The notes under the pieces were generated by a model. The model was given only the letters and a program-made list of their open reading frames with translations, was not told where the DNA came from and did no database searches. This document shows, piece by piece, positions 26,651 through 35,733 of a DNA stretch of 64,000 nucleotides (positions within the stretch are counted from its first letter, which is position 1; each line of letters opens with the position of its first letter). The DNA is from Clostridium_F caseinilyticum (GTDB lineage: Bacteria > Bacillota > Clostridia > Clostridiales > Clostridiaceae): NCBI RefSeq assembly GCF_046127645.1, contig NZ_CP175919.1; one strand, given 5' to 3'. The position numbers and the translations under genes were made by a program.

Positions 26651-27888
26651 TATTTTCCATTCCTTATCATAATATCTTTGTTTGCTTCTAATTCCTTAAT
26701 TTCTTCATCTGTATATCCCATGCTTTTTAAAACTTCTACAGTATTTTCTGCTATCTGTGGTGATTGGTTATATTCTGGTAATCCTGCTTCTTTAAATAAT
26801 ACTGGAAGTCTTACTAATGCTCTTTCATTTCCTGTTGGGTATTTCATTTTGTATAAATAATCATTTGCCCAAGCTTGTTCATCTTCTAATAAATCTTCCC
26901 AAGTTTGTGCAATAGCAAATGGAATATCTGCTTCTCTAAATATTTTATCCCATTCGTCTTTTGTCTTTGTAATCATTTGGTCTTCAATTATCTTGTATAC
27001 TTCTTTAGCACGTCCATCTTTTAAATTTTCTATCTTATTGTATCTTTCATCTCCAACTAAATCTTCTCTACCTAAAGCAGTCATAAATCTATCATAGAAA
27101 ACATCATATGGTGGCATACATACTTGAACAAAATAATCATCTTTAGATTTATATGAAACTATAAATGGATTTGGAGTTTCATTACGATTTATTGGATATA
27201 CTAAACCATGTCCTGTATATTGAGCAGCTTGTATCATAATACCTAAACCATACATAGCGCTATGCATTAAGCTTACTGTTACTTTATCACCTTGTCCTGT
27301 TGTTTTTGCTTTATATAAAGCTGCTGCCATACCTGCTGCTAAAAACATACCAGCTTGATGATCTCCAAGTCCTGGAACAACATTTGGAGGCACAGTTCCT
27401 TTTTCATAAAGAGTACCAGAAACACCACCTCTAGCGAAAAATGCAGTATAATCAAATCCTGGAAGATCCTTATCTGGGCCTTTTTCCCCATAACCAGTTA
27501 TTTGTGCAAAAACTAACTTAGGATATTTTTCTTTTAATGTTTCATAGTCTAATCCTTGTTTAACTAAAGCCTTTGTTCTCCAGTTAGTTAATAATATATC
27601 TGCTTCTTTCAACATTTCATGTAATATCTTTTTACCTTTTTCACTTTTAAGATTTACCACTATTGCTTTTTTATTTGCATTTTCTAAATCGTAAGTAGTA
27701 TTTTCTTCTTGGCTTAATGGTCTTCCCTCTGATGGAGCAGTATATCTTAAAGGATCTCCTGCAGGTGATTCAATTTTTATTACTTCTGCACCACCATCAG
27801 CAAAGAATCTACCTGCTGCTGGAGCAGCTATAAAATTTGCTAATTCAATAATCTTTACTCCATTAAACATATTTGCATTGTTTTCCAT
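26650..27888 (-). CDS. fldA: cinnamoyl-CoA:phenyllactate CoA-transferase
   Basis: Class III (CaiB/BaiF, formyl-CoA transferase-like) CoA-transferase that moves CoA from an arylacryloyl- or arylpropionyl-CoA to (R)-aryllactate, recycling the thioester. The 412-residue protein has the family N-terminus NGVKIIELANFIAAPAAGRFFADGGAEVIKIE and IVVNLKSEKGKKILHEML. The catalytic aspartate is D176 in VPGLGDHQAGMFLAAGMAAAL. It starts 55 bp after the acyl-CoA ligase gene, with AAGGAGG before the ATG, and overlaps fldI by one base. Confidence 0.95.
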   Translation of the reverse strand: MENNANMFNGVKIIELANFIAAPAAGRFFADGGAEVIKIESPAGDPLRYTAPSEGRPLSQEENTTYDLENANKKAIVVNLKSEKGKKILHEMLKEADILLTNWRTKALVKQGLDYETLKEKYPKLVFAQITGYGEKGPDKDLPGFDYTAFFARGGVSGTLYEKGTVPPNVVPGLGDHQAGMFLAAGMAAALYKAKTTGQGDKVTVSLMHSAMYGLGIMIQAAQYTGHGLVYPINRNETPNPFIVSYKSKDDYFVQVCMPPYDVFYDRFMTALGREDLVGDERYNKIENLKDGRAKEVYKIIEDQMITKTKDEWDKIFREADIPFAIAQTWEDLLEDEQAWANDYLYKMKYPTGNERALVRLPVLFKEAGLPEYNQSPQIAENTVEVLKSMGYTDEEIKELEANKDIMIRNGK

Positions 27889-27943
27889 AAAAAAAGCCTC
27901 CTTAAATAGATTTACTATTATATATATTTATTTAATTATAAAT

Positions 27944-29575
27944 TTAAATAGATTGTCTTAATTCAAATTTTCTTTCACAGAATTTTTTTAATTCGTGCCT
28001 TTTAATTTTACCTGTATCTGTTAAAGGGAATTCATCATAGAATTCTATGTATTTTGGAACTTTATAATGTGCTAATCTTTGAGAAATATATTTTTTTATA
28101 TCTTCCTTAGTTAAAAAACTTTCTGGTTTAAGAATAATACAGGCTACAATTTCTTCCCCATATCTTTTATCTGGTACACCTATAACTTCTACCTTAGAAA
28201 TTTCAGGATGTAATAATAATTTTTCCTCAATCTCATGTGGATTTATATTTTCTCCACCCCTTATAATTATGTCTTGGATTCTACCAGTTATATTATAATA
28301 TCCTTCTTTATCTACAAATCCTAAATCACCAGTATGAAGCCAGCCTTCTTTATCAATAGTTTTTCTAGTTAAAACATCATTTTTATAATATCCTTTCATT
28401 ACATTGAATCCACGGATACATACTTCTCCAATATTATTTATTGGTAACTGTTTTTTCGTGTCCATATCAATAACTTTCATTTCTACAAAAGGTAATGGCT
28501 TACCTACACTGTTATATTTTTTATCAATAGTATCTGTCTTTAAAGTTTGAGTACATCCAGGTGAAGTTTCTGTTTGACCATATGCAATCTGAATATCCTT
28601 TATATTCATTTTTTCTATAATGCCATCTAACAATTCATCCGTAACATTTGCTCCAGCCAATATTCCTGTTCTTATAGTCTTGAAAACGTTTATATCTATG
28701 CTATCATCCTCTAACACTCTGCAAAACATTGTAGGAACTCCATGCAAAACAGTACAGTTAAATGTTTTTATAGTATTTATTAATGGAGTTATTTTATAAG
28801 ATTCTACTAATACCATAGAACATCCTCTACCAATAGATAGAAGTATGCCTACCGACAAGCCAAAGCAATGGAAAAATGGAACAACTAAACATAGCTTGTC
28901 TTTATTTGTCACACCTAAAGCTTTGCCAGTTATAAATGAATTGTTTACAAGAGAGTAATGTGTTAACATAACACCTTTGGGAGAACTAGTAGTTCCAGAA
29001 GTAAATTGAATATTAACAACTTCATCGGGATTTATATCATTGCAAATTAAATCAAATGTTTCTTCTTTTAAATTTTTTCCTAAAGAAATTAAATCATCTA
29101 TTCCTGTATATTCTGGACGATCTTTTTCTCCAAAGTAAATGAAATATTCCATTATTTGTGGTATATTACATATCCCTTCATCATATCTTTTTTTAATTTT
29201 TTCAATAATATCTACATAGTTTGTATTATAAAATGATTCCATAAATGCTATAGCCTTGGCGTCAGCCACTTGTAAAACTTTTACTACTTCTTCTAATAAA
29301 TAATTAGTATTTAAAGTAACTGTGCATACTCCTATTTTGCTTGCTGCTAAAAATATATAAATCCATTCTTTTTTATTAGAACCCCAAAGTACTAAGTTGT
29401 CTCCTTTTTCAAGTCCTAATACAACCATACCTTTAGCTATATCATCTGTGATTTTATCAAGCTTACTCCATGAAATACCCTCAGGCATCTCTAAAGACTG
29501 AATAGCAACATCATTAGGGAATTTTCGACAAGTTTTTTTAAGATACTCGCCAATAGTAATGTTATAAAGTCCCAT
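27944..29575 (-). CDS. AMP-forming acyl-CoA ligase of the fld cluster
   Basis: A 543-residue adenylate-forming enzyme that activates a carboxylic acid to its CoA thioester with ATP. Motifs are VVNIQFTSGTTSSPKGVMLTHYS (P-loop), IQIAYGQTETSPG, GWLHTGDLGFVDKEGYYNITGRIQDIIIRGGENI and the lysine-bearing C-terminal FPLTDTGKIKRHEL, so the core is intact. Being the first gene of the fld operon, it could prime the CoA-transferase cycle by making an aryl-CoA from cinnamate or arylpropionate. That is inferred from position, as the fatty-acid/aromatic specificity cannot be read. It is preceded by tandem promoter-like sites (29649-29711). Confidence 0.9.
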   Translation of the reverse strand: MGLYNITIGEYLKKTCRKFPNDVAIQSLEMPEGISWSKLDKITDDIAKGMVVLGLEKGDNLVLWGSNKKEWIYIFLAASKIGVCTVTLNTNYLLEEVVKVLQVADAKAIAFMESFYNTNYVDIIEKIKKRYDEGICNIPQIMEYFIYFGEKDRPEYTGIDDLISLGKNLKEETFDLICNDINPDEVVNIQFTSGTTSSPKGVMLTHYSLVNNSFITGKALGVTNKDKLCLVVPFFHCFGLSVGILLSIGRGCSMVLVESYKITPLINTIKTFNCTVLHGVPTMFCRVLEDDSIDINVFKTIRTGILAGANVTDELLDGIIEKMNIKDIQIAYGQTETSPGCTQTLKTDTIDKKYNSVGKPLPFVEMKVIDMDTKKQLPINNIGEVCIRGFNVMKGYYKNDVLTRKTIDKEGWLHTGDLGFVDKEGYYNITGRIQDIIIRGGENINPHEIEEKLLLHPEISKVEVIGVPDKRYGEEIVACIILKPESFLTKEDIKKYISQRLAHYKVPKYIEFYDEFPLTDTGKIKRHELKKFCERKFELRQSI

Positions 29576-29648
29576 AACTACACCTCAAATTTCTTAAATT
29601 TATTAGTAGAATATTATTAAAAAATATTTAAATATAGCATGATGGAAT

Positions 29649-29711
29649 ATAATATCGTATCATAAGTTTTTCTGTCAAAAACAGATTATCATATCGTTTT
29701 ATTTTTGTCAA
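29649..29711 (-). promoter_or_regulatory. tandem candidate promoters of the fld operon
   Basis: Minus strand. A proximal TTGACA (29673-29678) is followed after 18 bp by TATTAT (29649-29654). A distal TTGACA (29706-29711) has weaker ATAATC-like -10 sequences. The heptamer ACGATAT occurs after each -35, and GTTTTT/AAAAAC flank the proximal -35, so a DNA-binding regulator may act here. The transcript would carry a leader of about 70 nt. Confidence 0.45.
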
Positions 29712-29745
29712 TTTAATTTGTAATTTAATAGAACCAATGAAGTAA

Positions 29746-29778
29746 AATTCCAGTAAAAAATTCATTTTTACTGGAATT
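29746..29778 (-). terminator. terminator in the brnQ-fld interval
   Basis: A perfect 14-bp stem (AATTCCAGTAAAAA / TTTTTACTGGAATT) with a 5-nt loop, upstream of the fld promoters and about 260 bp beyond brnQ's stop codon. It probably keeps brnQ transcription out of the fld operon. The rest of 29576-30039 shows no gene. Confidence 0.7.
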
Positions 29779-30039
29779 CCCATTTTTTAAACCTTTTTCA
29801 TATTACCTTCTAGCCCCTTATTTTCTATGCTTTAGCAGGACCTTCAATGTATATTCTCTCAAATTCCATCTTATGTTCAACATGAATTTTTTTGTATAAC
29901 TTTTATCAATATTTCTTGTATATATAAATCACTTATAATAAATTTATCTGCTTTATAATTTTATTAAATTTTAATATTTCTATAATTGCTTTTTTAATTG
30001 CTAATATATCGCTTTTCTAATTTAGCAGATTAACGTGAT

Positions 30040-31362
30040 CTAATTTTCAAAAGTATTTTCATGTTCTAAATTTTTAGAATTACCTTTTCTACTAAATATA
30101 GTAAATAAAATACTTAATACTATGGCTGGCACAATCCATGGGAACCCAGCTTCAAAAAGAGGCAATTTTTTTACAAGTGCCATAGCACCGTTTAAAATAC
30201 CAAAAGTGCCATTTATATTTATAATTAAACTGGTTAAAAATGCTCCTATAACAGCACCAGTATAAGTCATATTATTAGAAATATATCTATCAAATAACGT
30301 CATCAATATTAAAACAATCATTACTGGGTATACAGTAGATAAAATTGGTACAGCAATATTAATTAATCCTTCTACCCCTATTACAGATAAAAATAAACTA
30401 CATAATACTACAGCAATACTAACAGCTTTGTAAGAAAGCTTTCCATTACTTACACTATTAAAAAAATTAGCTGCTGTAGAAGTAAGCCCTACTGATGTAG
30501 TCAGACAAGCTAAAGTTACTGCTATTGCTATAGATATAGCTCCAACTTTGCCAAAAAGTCCATCTACTAAACCTAATAATAAATCAACTCTAGTAATGCC
30601 TGGTTTAAATACTCCACTTCCAGTAGCTCCTACAAATGTAAGGCCTCCGTATACTAATAATAATAATACTCCTGAAACTAACCCTACTCTAATAGTCATG
30701 TATTCTTGTTCTTTTCTTTCTTTATATCCTTTAAATATTAAATCTGTTAATACTATTCCAGCCATCAATGATGCTCCTAAGGCATCCATAGTTTGATATC
30801 CTTCCTGAAAACCTATTAGAAAATATCGATCAGGCTTTGTTGCTACTATTGGTCCTACAGGTGTTACTATACTTGCAATTACTATAGCAGCTAGTATAAT
30901 TAATAACAATGGTGTTAGAATTTTACCAATATTATCGATTACATGTCCCTGATTACAGGCAAATATATAAGTCAGTATAAAAAATATTAGGGATATAACT
31001 ATGATTGGTACACTAGGTGCTACTGGTTTTACTGCTATTTCATATACGGTAGCTGCCGTTCTAGGAATAGCAAACAAAGGACCAATAACCAAAATACAGA
31101 CTGCTCCTAAAATCTTTGCAAAACCCGGACTAACTCTCTTACCCAAGTCTTCTGCTTTACCTCCTACCTTAGCTGTTGCAATTACACCCAAGATTGGCAA
31201 CACTGGATCTGTAAGTAAGAAGCCAAAAGCAGCTAAGGCCCATTTATCTCCTGCAGCCATCCCTAAACTAGGTGGGAAAATTAAGTTTCCTGCTCCAAAA
31301 AAAATTGCGAATAGTGCGAATCCTTGTACAAAAATATCCTTTTGTTTGTTTTGTTTTGACAT
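30040..31362 (-). CDS. brnQ: branched-chain amino acid:cation symporter
   Basis: A 440-residue LIVCS-family carrier importing leucine, isoleucine and valine with Na+ or H+, feeding Stickland fermentation. The N-terminal signature FVQGFALFAIFFGAGNLIFPPSLGMAAGDKW is characteristic of BrnQ. About twelve hydrophobic segments follow, including TLACLTTSVGLTSTAANFF, a conserved reentrant region. It is a single gene with AGGAGTG upstream of ATG. Its position next to the fld operon makes sense metabolically, though a separate terminator divides them. Specific substrate preference is not readable. Confidence 0.95.
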   Translation of the reverse strand: MSKQNKQKDIFVQGFALFAIFFGAGNLIFPPSLGMAAGDKWALAAFGFLLTDPVLPILGVIATAKVGGKAEDLGKRVSPGFAKILGAVCILVIGPLFAIPRTAATVYEIAVKPVAPSVPIIVISLIFFILTYIFACNQGHVIDNIGKILTPLLLIILAAIVIASIVTPVGPIVATKPDRYFLIGFQEGYQTMDALGASLMAGIVLTDLIFKGYKERKEQEYMTIRVGLVSGVLLLLVYGGLTFVGATGSGVFKPGITRVDLLLGLVDGLFGKVGAISIAIAVTLACLTTSVGLTSTAANFFNSVSNGKLSYKAVSIAVVLCSLFLSVIGVEGLINIAVPILSTVYPVMIVLILMTLFDRYISNNMTYTGAVIGAFLTSLIININGTFGILNGAMALVKKLPLFEAGFPWIVPAIVLSILFTIFSRKGNSKNLEHENTFEN

Positions 31363-31844
31363 TTTTCACACTCCTTTTTTTAAATTGTTTATTCTTTATC
31401 AATGTACCATATAAATAAATTGTAGTCAATATAGCAATTATTCAGAATTTCAATAAAATTAAAAATCGTTAGATACATTAATTGTTAATTTTTATAATAT
31501 TAGTATAAAAAGCTCTTATATTAATGTAATAAAACAACTTTTTAAAGCTTAATTTATCAAGCTTTAAAGAATCAATTAAAATAAATAGTAACTATAGTAA
31601 AATTTAAATATAATACTATATTTTACTAAATAAAAAATAAGTTTTTAATTTATCAATTTTCTTGATTTTACAATTATTAATTATTTACATTACATAATAT
31701 ATTTAATTTTTAAACATATTTATGATATATTTTTTTAAAAAATCCTTACGCAAATTAATACAAAAAATATAAAAAAGTGACTCCAATTTACTTTTTAATA
31801 AGTAAATATTGAAATCACTTTTTATATTACCTAAATATTATATT
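31363..31844. other. 482-bp intergenic region between guaA and brnQ
   Basis: AT-rich with no gene. Besides the guaA terminator it holds two further hairpins: TTTAAAGCTT/AAGCTTTAAA (31541-31568, 10 bp, 8-nt loop) and TAGTAAAAT/ATTTTACTA (31595-31628, 9 bp). Both could lie in the untranslated leader of brnQ. No T-box or known riboswitch motif was seen. Confidence 0.5.
31772..31823 (-). terminator. terminator of the guaBA operon
   Basis: Outer stem AAAAAGTGA / TCACTTTTT plus an inner AATTTACTT / AAGTAAATA stem. A/T tails flank it about 20 bp after the guaA stop codon. Confidence 0.75.
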
Positions 31845-33377
31845 TTATTCCCATTCAATAGTCGCTGGTGGTTTTGAAGTTACATCATATACAATTCTGT
31901 TAACTTCTTTAACTTCATTTACTATCCTTCTTGACACTTTATCTAATACTTCATAAGGTATTCTTGCCCAATCTGAAGTCATTGCATCTGAAGATGTAAC
32001 AGCTCTTAATGCTATTGTATGGCAGTATGTTCTTTCATCTCCCATTACTCCTACTGATTGTATATTTGGTAAGCAAGCAAAATATTGCCATATTTTTTCT
32101 TCTAAACCTGCTTTAGCTATTTCTTCTCTAAATATAGCATCTGCTTCTCTAGTAATAGCTAACTTTTCTTCTGTAACCTCACCTAGTACTCTTATAGCTA
32201 ATCCTGGTCCTGGGAAAGGCTGTCTCCATACTAATTTATGTGGTATACCTAATTCTTCTCCAACAGCTCTTACTTCATCTTTAAATAGCTCTCTTAGAGG
32301 TTCTATTAATTTAAATTCCATATCTTCAGGTAATCCACCTACATTATGATGACTCTTTATAGTAGCTGATGTATTTGTTCCACTTTCTACTATATCAGGA
32401 TATATAGTACCTTGAACTAAGAAGCTTATATCACCTAATTTTTTAGCTTCTTCTTCAAATATTCTTATAAATTCTTCCCCAATTATCTTTCTCTTTCTTT
32501 CTGGATCTGAAACTCCCTTTAACTTTCCTAAGAATCTATCTTGAGCATTAACTCTTATTAAATTCATATCAAATTGATTTTTGAATACTTTTTCTACTTG
32601 ATCACCTTCATCTTTTCTAAGTAAACCATGATCAACAAATATGCAAGTTAATTGTTTTCCTATAGCTTTATGAACAATTACTGCTGCTACAGATGAATCT
32701 ACTCCACCAGATAAAGCACATATTACCTTTTTATCTCCAACTTTTTCTTTTATAGATTTTATTTGCTGCTCTGCAAAAGAACTCATAGTCCAATCACCTT
32801 TTAAATCACATATGTCAAATAAAAAGTTTTTAAGCATTTGTTTTCCAAATAAAGTATGTTCTACTTCTGGATGGAATTGAACTCCATATAATTTTTTTTC
32901 TGTATTTTCCATAGCTGCACAAGGACATTCATCTGTTGTTGCTATAGTTTTAAATCCATTTGGAACTCTTGATATATAGTCTGTATGACTCATCCAACAT
33001 TGATCTTTTTCTTTTACATCTTTAAACAATATACTATTATTATCTAAGTTTACTTCTGTTTTACCATATTCTCTTTTTTTAGGACTTGTAACTTCCCCAT
33101 CTAAACTATGAGCCATAAGTTGATCTCCATAGCATATGCCTAAAACTGGAATACCTAAATCAAATAGTTCTTTTTGAACTTTTGGAGCATTTTCTGCATA
33201 TACACTATTAGGACCACCTGTAAATATTATTCCTTTTGGACCTTTTTCTTTTATTTTTTCTATAGAAGTAGTATATGGTATTATCTCACAATAAACCTTA
33301 TTTTCTCTTACACGTCTTGCTATTAATTGATTATATTGACCTCCAAAGTCAACTACTAATACTAATTCTTTATTCAT
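31845..33377 (-). CDS. guaA: GMP synthase (glutamine-hydrolysing)
   Basis: Converts XMP to GMP with glutamine and ATP, the last step of guanine nucleotide synthesis. The 510-residue protein has an N-terminal class I glutamine amidotransferase with nucleophile C82 (LGICYGDQLMAH) and the His/Glu pair in VQFHPEVEHT. An ATP-pyrophosphatase domain follows with the P-loop ALSGGVDSSVAA near residue 222. The GMP synthase dimer domain ends in SKPPATIEWE. It follows guaB by 12 bp and is under the same guanine riboswitch. Confidence 0.98.
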   Translation of the reverse strand: MNKELVLVVDFGGQYNQLIARRVRENKVYCEIIPYTTSIEKIKEKGPKGIIFTGGPNSVYAENAPKVQKELFDLGIPVLGICYGDQLMAHSLDGEVTSPKKREYGKTEVNLDNNSILFKDVKEKDQCWMSHTDYISRVPNGFKTIATTDECPCAAMENTEKKLYGVQFHPEVEHTLFGKQMLKNFLFDICDLKGDWTMSSFAEQQIKSIKEKVGDKKVICALSGGVDSSVAAVIVHKAIGKQLTCIFVDHGLLRKDEGDQVEKVFKNQFDMNLIRVNAQDRFLGKLKGVSDPERKRKIIGEEFIRIFEEEAKKLGDISFLVQGTIYPDIVESGTNTSATIKSHHNVGGLPEDMEFKLIEPLRELFKDEVRAVGEELGIPHKLVWRQPFPGPGLAIRVLGEVTEEKLAITREADAIFREEIAKAGLEEKIWQYFACLPNIQSVGVMGDERTYCHTIALRAVTSSDAMTSDWARIPYEVLDKVSRRIVNEVKEVNRIVYDVTSKPPATIEWE

Positions 33378-33389
33378 ATGTGCCTCCTT

Positions 33390-34844
33390 TTATTGGTTAA
33401 CGCTATAATTTGGCGCTTCTTTCGTTATTGAAATATCATGAGGATGACTTTCTCTTATTCCTGAAGATGTTTGAATTACAAATGTAGCTTTTTCATATAA
33501 ATCTTTTAAAGTAGCAGAACCTAAATAACCCATACCAGAACGAATTCCACCTAACATCTGATATATTGTTTCTGTTACTGCTCCTTTAAATGGTACTCTT
33601 CCCTCTACTCCTTCAGGTACTAATTTTTTGTTATCTTCTTGGAAATATCTATCTTTACTACCACAGGCCATAGCAGCTAATGACCCCATTCCTCTATATA
33701 CTTTATAACTTCTTCCTTGATATATTTCTGTTTCTCCTGGTGCTTCTGCACAGCCTGCAAACATTGACCCCATCATAACAGCTTTGGCTCCAGCAGCTAA
33801 TGATTTAACTATATCTCCTGAATATTTAATTCCACCATCAGCTACTACTGATATTCCATATTTATTTGCTTCTTCAACGCAATCCATAACTGCTGTAAGT
33901 TGAGGAACTCCCACACCTGAAACTACTCTAGTTGTACATATAGAACCTGGTCCTATTCCGATCTTTATACAATCCGCTCCTGCATTTATTAAATCTCTAG
34001 TCGCTTCAGCTGTTGCAACATTACCTGCAATAATTTGAATATCTGGATACTTTTCTTTTATTTTTTTTACGCCTTCTATAACTCCTTTAGAGTGTCCATG
34101 GGCAGTATCTACTGTAATTATATCTACTTGTGCTTTTACTAAGGCGTCTACTCTTTCCATCATATCCTTTGTAACTCCAACTGCTGCACCACATAAAAGT
34201 CTTCCTCTAGAATCTTTAGCACTATTAGGAAATTTTTTAACCTTTTCTATATCCTTTATGGTAATAAGTCCACGTAAATTATTGTCTTTATCTACTAAAG
34301 GTAATTTCTCTATTTTATGTGACTTTAATATATCTTTTGCTTCTTCTATAGTGGTATTTTCTGACGCTGTTATAAGATTTTCTTTAGTCATAACTTCTTC
34401 TATTTTTTTTTCATAATTATTTTCAAATAATATATCTCTATTAGTTATTATTCCAACTAATTTTTCTCCTTTAGTTATAGGCACTCCAGAAATTCTATAT
34501 CTACTCATAAGATTTAGGGCATCCTGTATAGTATTATCTGGTGCAAGATAAAAAGGATCTGTTATTACTCCATTTTCTTGTCTTTTTACCTTATCAACTT
34601 CACCAGCTTGCTCAGCTATGCTCATATTTTTATGTATTATTCCCATACCGCCTTCTCTAGCCATAGCAATAGCCATTTTGGACTCCGTAACTGTATCCAT
34701 TCCTGCACTCATAAGAGGTATATTTAATTTTATTTTTTTAGTTAAATTTGTGCTCAAATTAACTTCCTTTGGTAAAACTTCTGATTTGTTTGGAACTAAA
34801 AGAACATCATCAAAAGTGTATGCTTGTTTTATTATTTTTGCCAT
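33390..34844 (-). CDS. guaB: inosine-5'-monophosphate dehydrogenase
   Basis: Oxidises IMP to XMP with NAD+, the committed step to GMP. The 484-residue protein has the TIM barrel interrupted by two CBS domains (about residues 90-205: ITDPFYLAPDNTIQDAL, GIITNRDIL, VMTKENLITA, GLITIKDI). The active-site loop GIGPGSICTTRVVSGVGVPQ carries catalytic C303. Downstream are GGIKYSGDIVKSLAAGA and the flap with YRGMGSLAAM. It is the first gene of guaBA, and the leader carries a guanine-type riboswitch and intrinsic terminator. Confidence 0.98.
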   Translation of the reverse strand: MAKIIKQAYTFDDVLLVPNKSEVLPKEVNLSTNLTKKIKLNIPLMSAGMDTVTESKMAIAMAREGGMGIIHKNMSIAEQAGEVDKVKRQENGVITDPFYLAPDNTIQDALNLMSRYRISGVPITKGEKLVGIITNRDILFENNYEKKIEEVMTKENLITASENTTIEEAKDILKSHKIEKLPLVDKDNNLRGLITIKDIEKVKKFPNSAKDSRGRLLCGAAVGVTKDMMERVDALVKAQVDIITVDTAHGHSKGVIEGVKKIKEKYPDIQIIAGNVATAEATRDLINAGADCIKIGIGPGSICTTRVVSGVGVPQLTAVMDCVEEANKYGISVVADGGIKYSGDIVKSLAAGAKAVMMGSMFAGCAEAPGETEIYQGRSYKVYRGMGSLAAMACGSKDRYFQEDNKKLVPEGVEGRVPFKGAVTETIYQMLGGIRSGMGYLGSATLKDLYEKATFVIQTSSGIRESHPHDISITKEAPNYSVNQ

Positions 34845-34870
34845 TTAAATCATCCTTCCTATAAAATTAT

Positions 34871-34916
34871 AAAAAAAAACACATTAATTACCACTGAAAC
34901 TATAAGTAAAAATTAA
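34871..34916 (-). terminator. riboswitch-controlled terminator of guaBA
   Basis: Minus strand. Arms TTAATTTTTACT and AGTGGTAATTAA pair (11 of 12 pairs, two G-U) around a 9-nt loop, then TGTG and nine T. It lies between the purine aptamer and guaB, about 27 bp before the start codon, so it is the expression platform of the switch. Confidence 0.85.
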
Positions 34917-34945
34917 TAGGCTTTTATTGTAGCATTATTAATAAT

Positions 34946-35011
34946 CACTCATAGTCGAAAATTTATGGTTTTCGGTAGATACTCCCACCCTTATTATGGG
35001 GATATATGAGC
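34946..35011 (-). promoter_or_regulatory. guanine (purine) riboswitch aptamer
   Basis: Read on the minus strand: P1 (CUCAUA pairing with UAUGAG), then AUAUCCCC, the P2 loop UAAUAAGG, GUAUCUACC and CCAUAAAUUUUC. It closes with GACUAUGAGUG. These are the conserved core and loop sequences of the purine riboswitch class. The specificity nucleotide in GACUAU is C, as in guanine (not adenine) sensors. With the downstream terminator it should shut off guaBA when guanine is plentiful. Confidence 0.93.
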
Positions 35012-35095
35012 TGTCATTGAAAATATTGATGCATTTATTGCATCTTTTGTAGAAAACGAATTTTTTCATGCTTTTTATTAAAAATATTTGTTAGT

Positions 35096-35124
35096 ATTAT
35101 ACTTCATAAAAAAAATAAATTCAA
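35096..35124 (-). promoter_or_regulatory. promoter of the guaBA leader
   Basis: Minus strand TTGAAT (35119-35124), 17-bp spacer, TATAAT (35096-35101). Transcription would start near 35089, giving a leader of about 245 nt that carries the riboswitch. Confidence 0.7.
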
Positions 35125-35285
35125 TAGTAATTTCATTTTTAATCTGCAAATTTTATTTTTAACATTAAATATTCACTCTTATTATTGAAAATCTATTTAA
35201 TATTATTATAAAATCTATTTATATCTACTGTCTTAGTATAATAAATTATATATATTTTATGTAAATAAGAAAGGAGTTATTTTAT

Positions 35286-35685
35286 TGATTAAATTTTTTA
35301 AAAAACTATAATAGGCTTTTTTTAAAATATGTAAGAAAAGCTATAGATGACTATAATATGATATCTCCCGAAGATAAAATTGTTGTAGCTGTTTCTGGTG
35401 GTAAAGACAGTATATTCTTATTGTTTTGTCTAAAATTAATACAATTAACAGCTTTGAAAGACATTGAAATAGCAGCCATTCATGTAGATCTAGGTTTAGA
35501 TATGAATTTAGAACCATTAAAATATTTTTGCAAGAAAAATAGCATAGAGTTAATAATAGAAAAAACTAATATTTTTAATGTTCAATCTAGAGACAATTTA
35601 TCCTGAAGCCATAGATAGACTTATAACTTCTTTATGTAATGTAGATATGAAAAATCTTTGGAAACAAACAAATAATCACTTTTAA
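35286..35685 (+). pseudogene. truncated TtcA-like PP-loop gene (tRNA 2-thiolation family)
   Basis: Remnant of an ATP-PP-loop protein related to TtcA (tRNA 2-thiocytidine synthesis). The frame opens after a TGA at 35286 and reads LNFLKNYNRLFLKYVRKAIDDYN, then MISPEDKIVVAVSGGKDSIFLL with the intact SGGKDS P-loop. The leader region has no ATG at the natural start. After residue ~105 the frame meets a stop (35606), and the family's C-terminus (PEAIDRLITSLCNVDMKNLWKQTNNHF) resumes in another frame and ends at 35685. The middle of the gene, including the CxxC cluster cysteines, is deleted. It is therefore non-functional as a thiolase. An 82-residue peptide starting at the internal ATG (35358) could still be made, but has no ribosome site. 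Confidence 0.85.
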
Positions 35686-35690
35686 ATAAA

Positions 35691-35724
35691 AAATAAGAAA
35701 CTCTATGCAGAGAGTTTCTTATTT
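35691..35724. terminator. bidirectional terminator downstream of groEL
   Basis: A perfect 14-bp stem (AAATAAGAAACTCT / AGAGTTTCTTATTT) with a 6-nt loop and A/T tails, between the ttcA-like pseudogene (plus) and groEL (minus). Confidence 0.9.
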
Positions 35725-35733
35725 TTACCTTTA

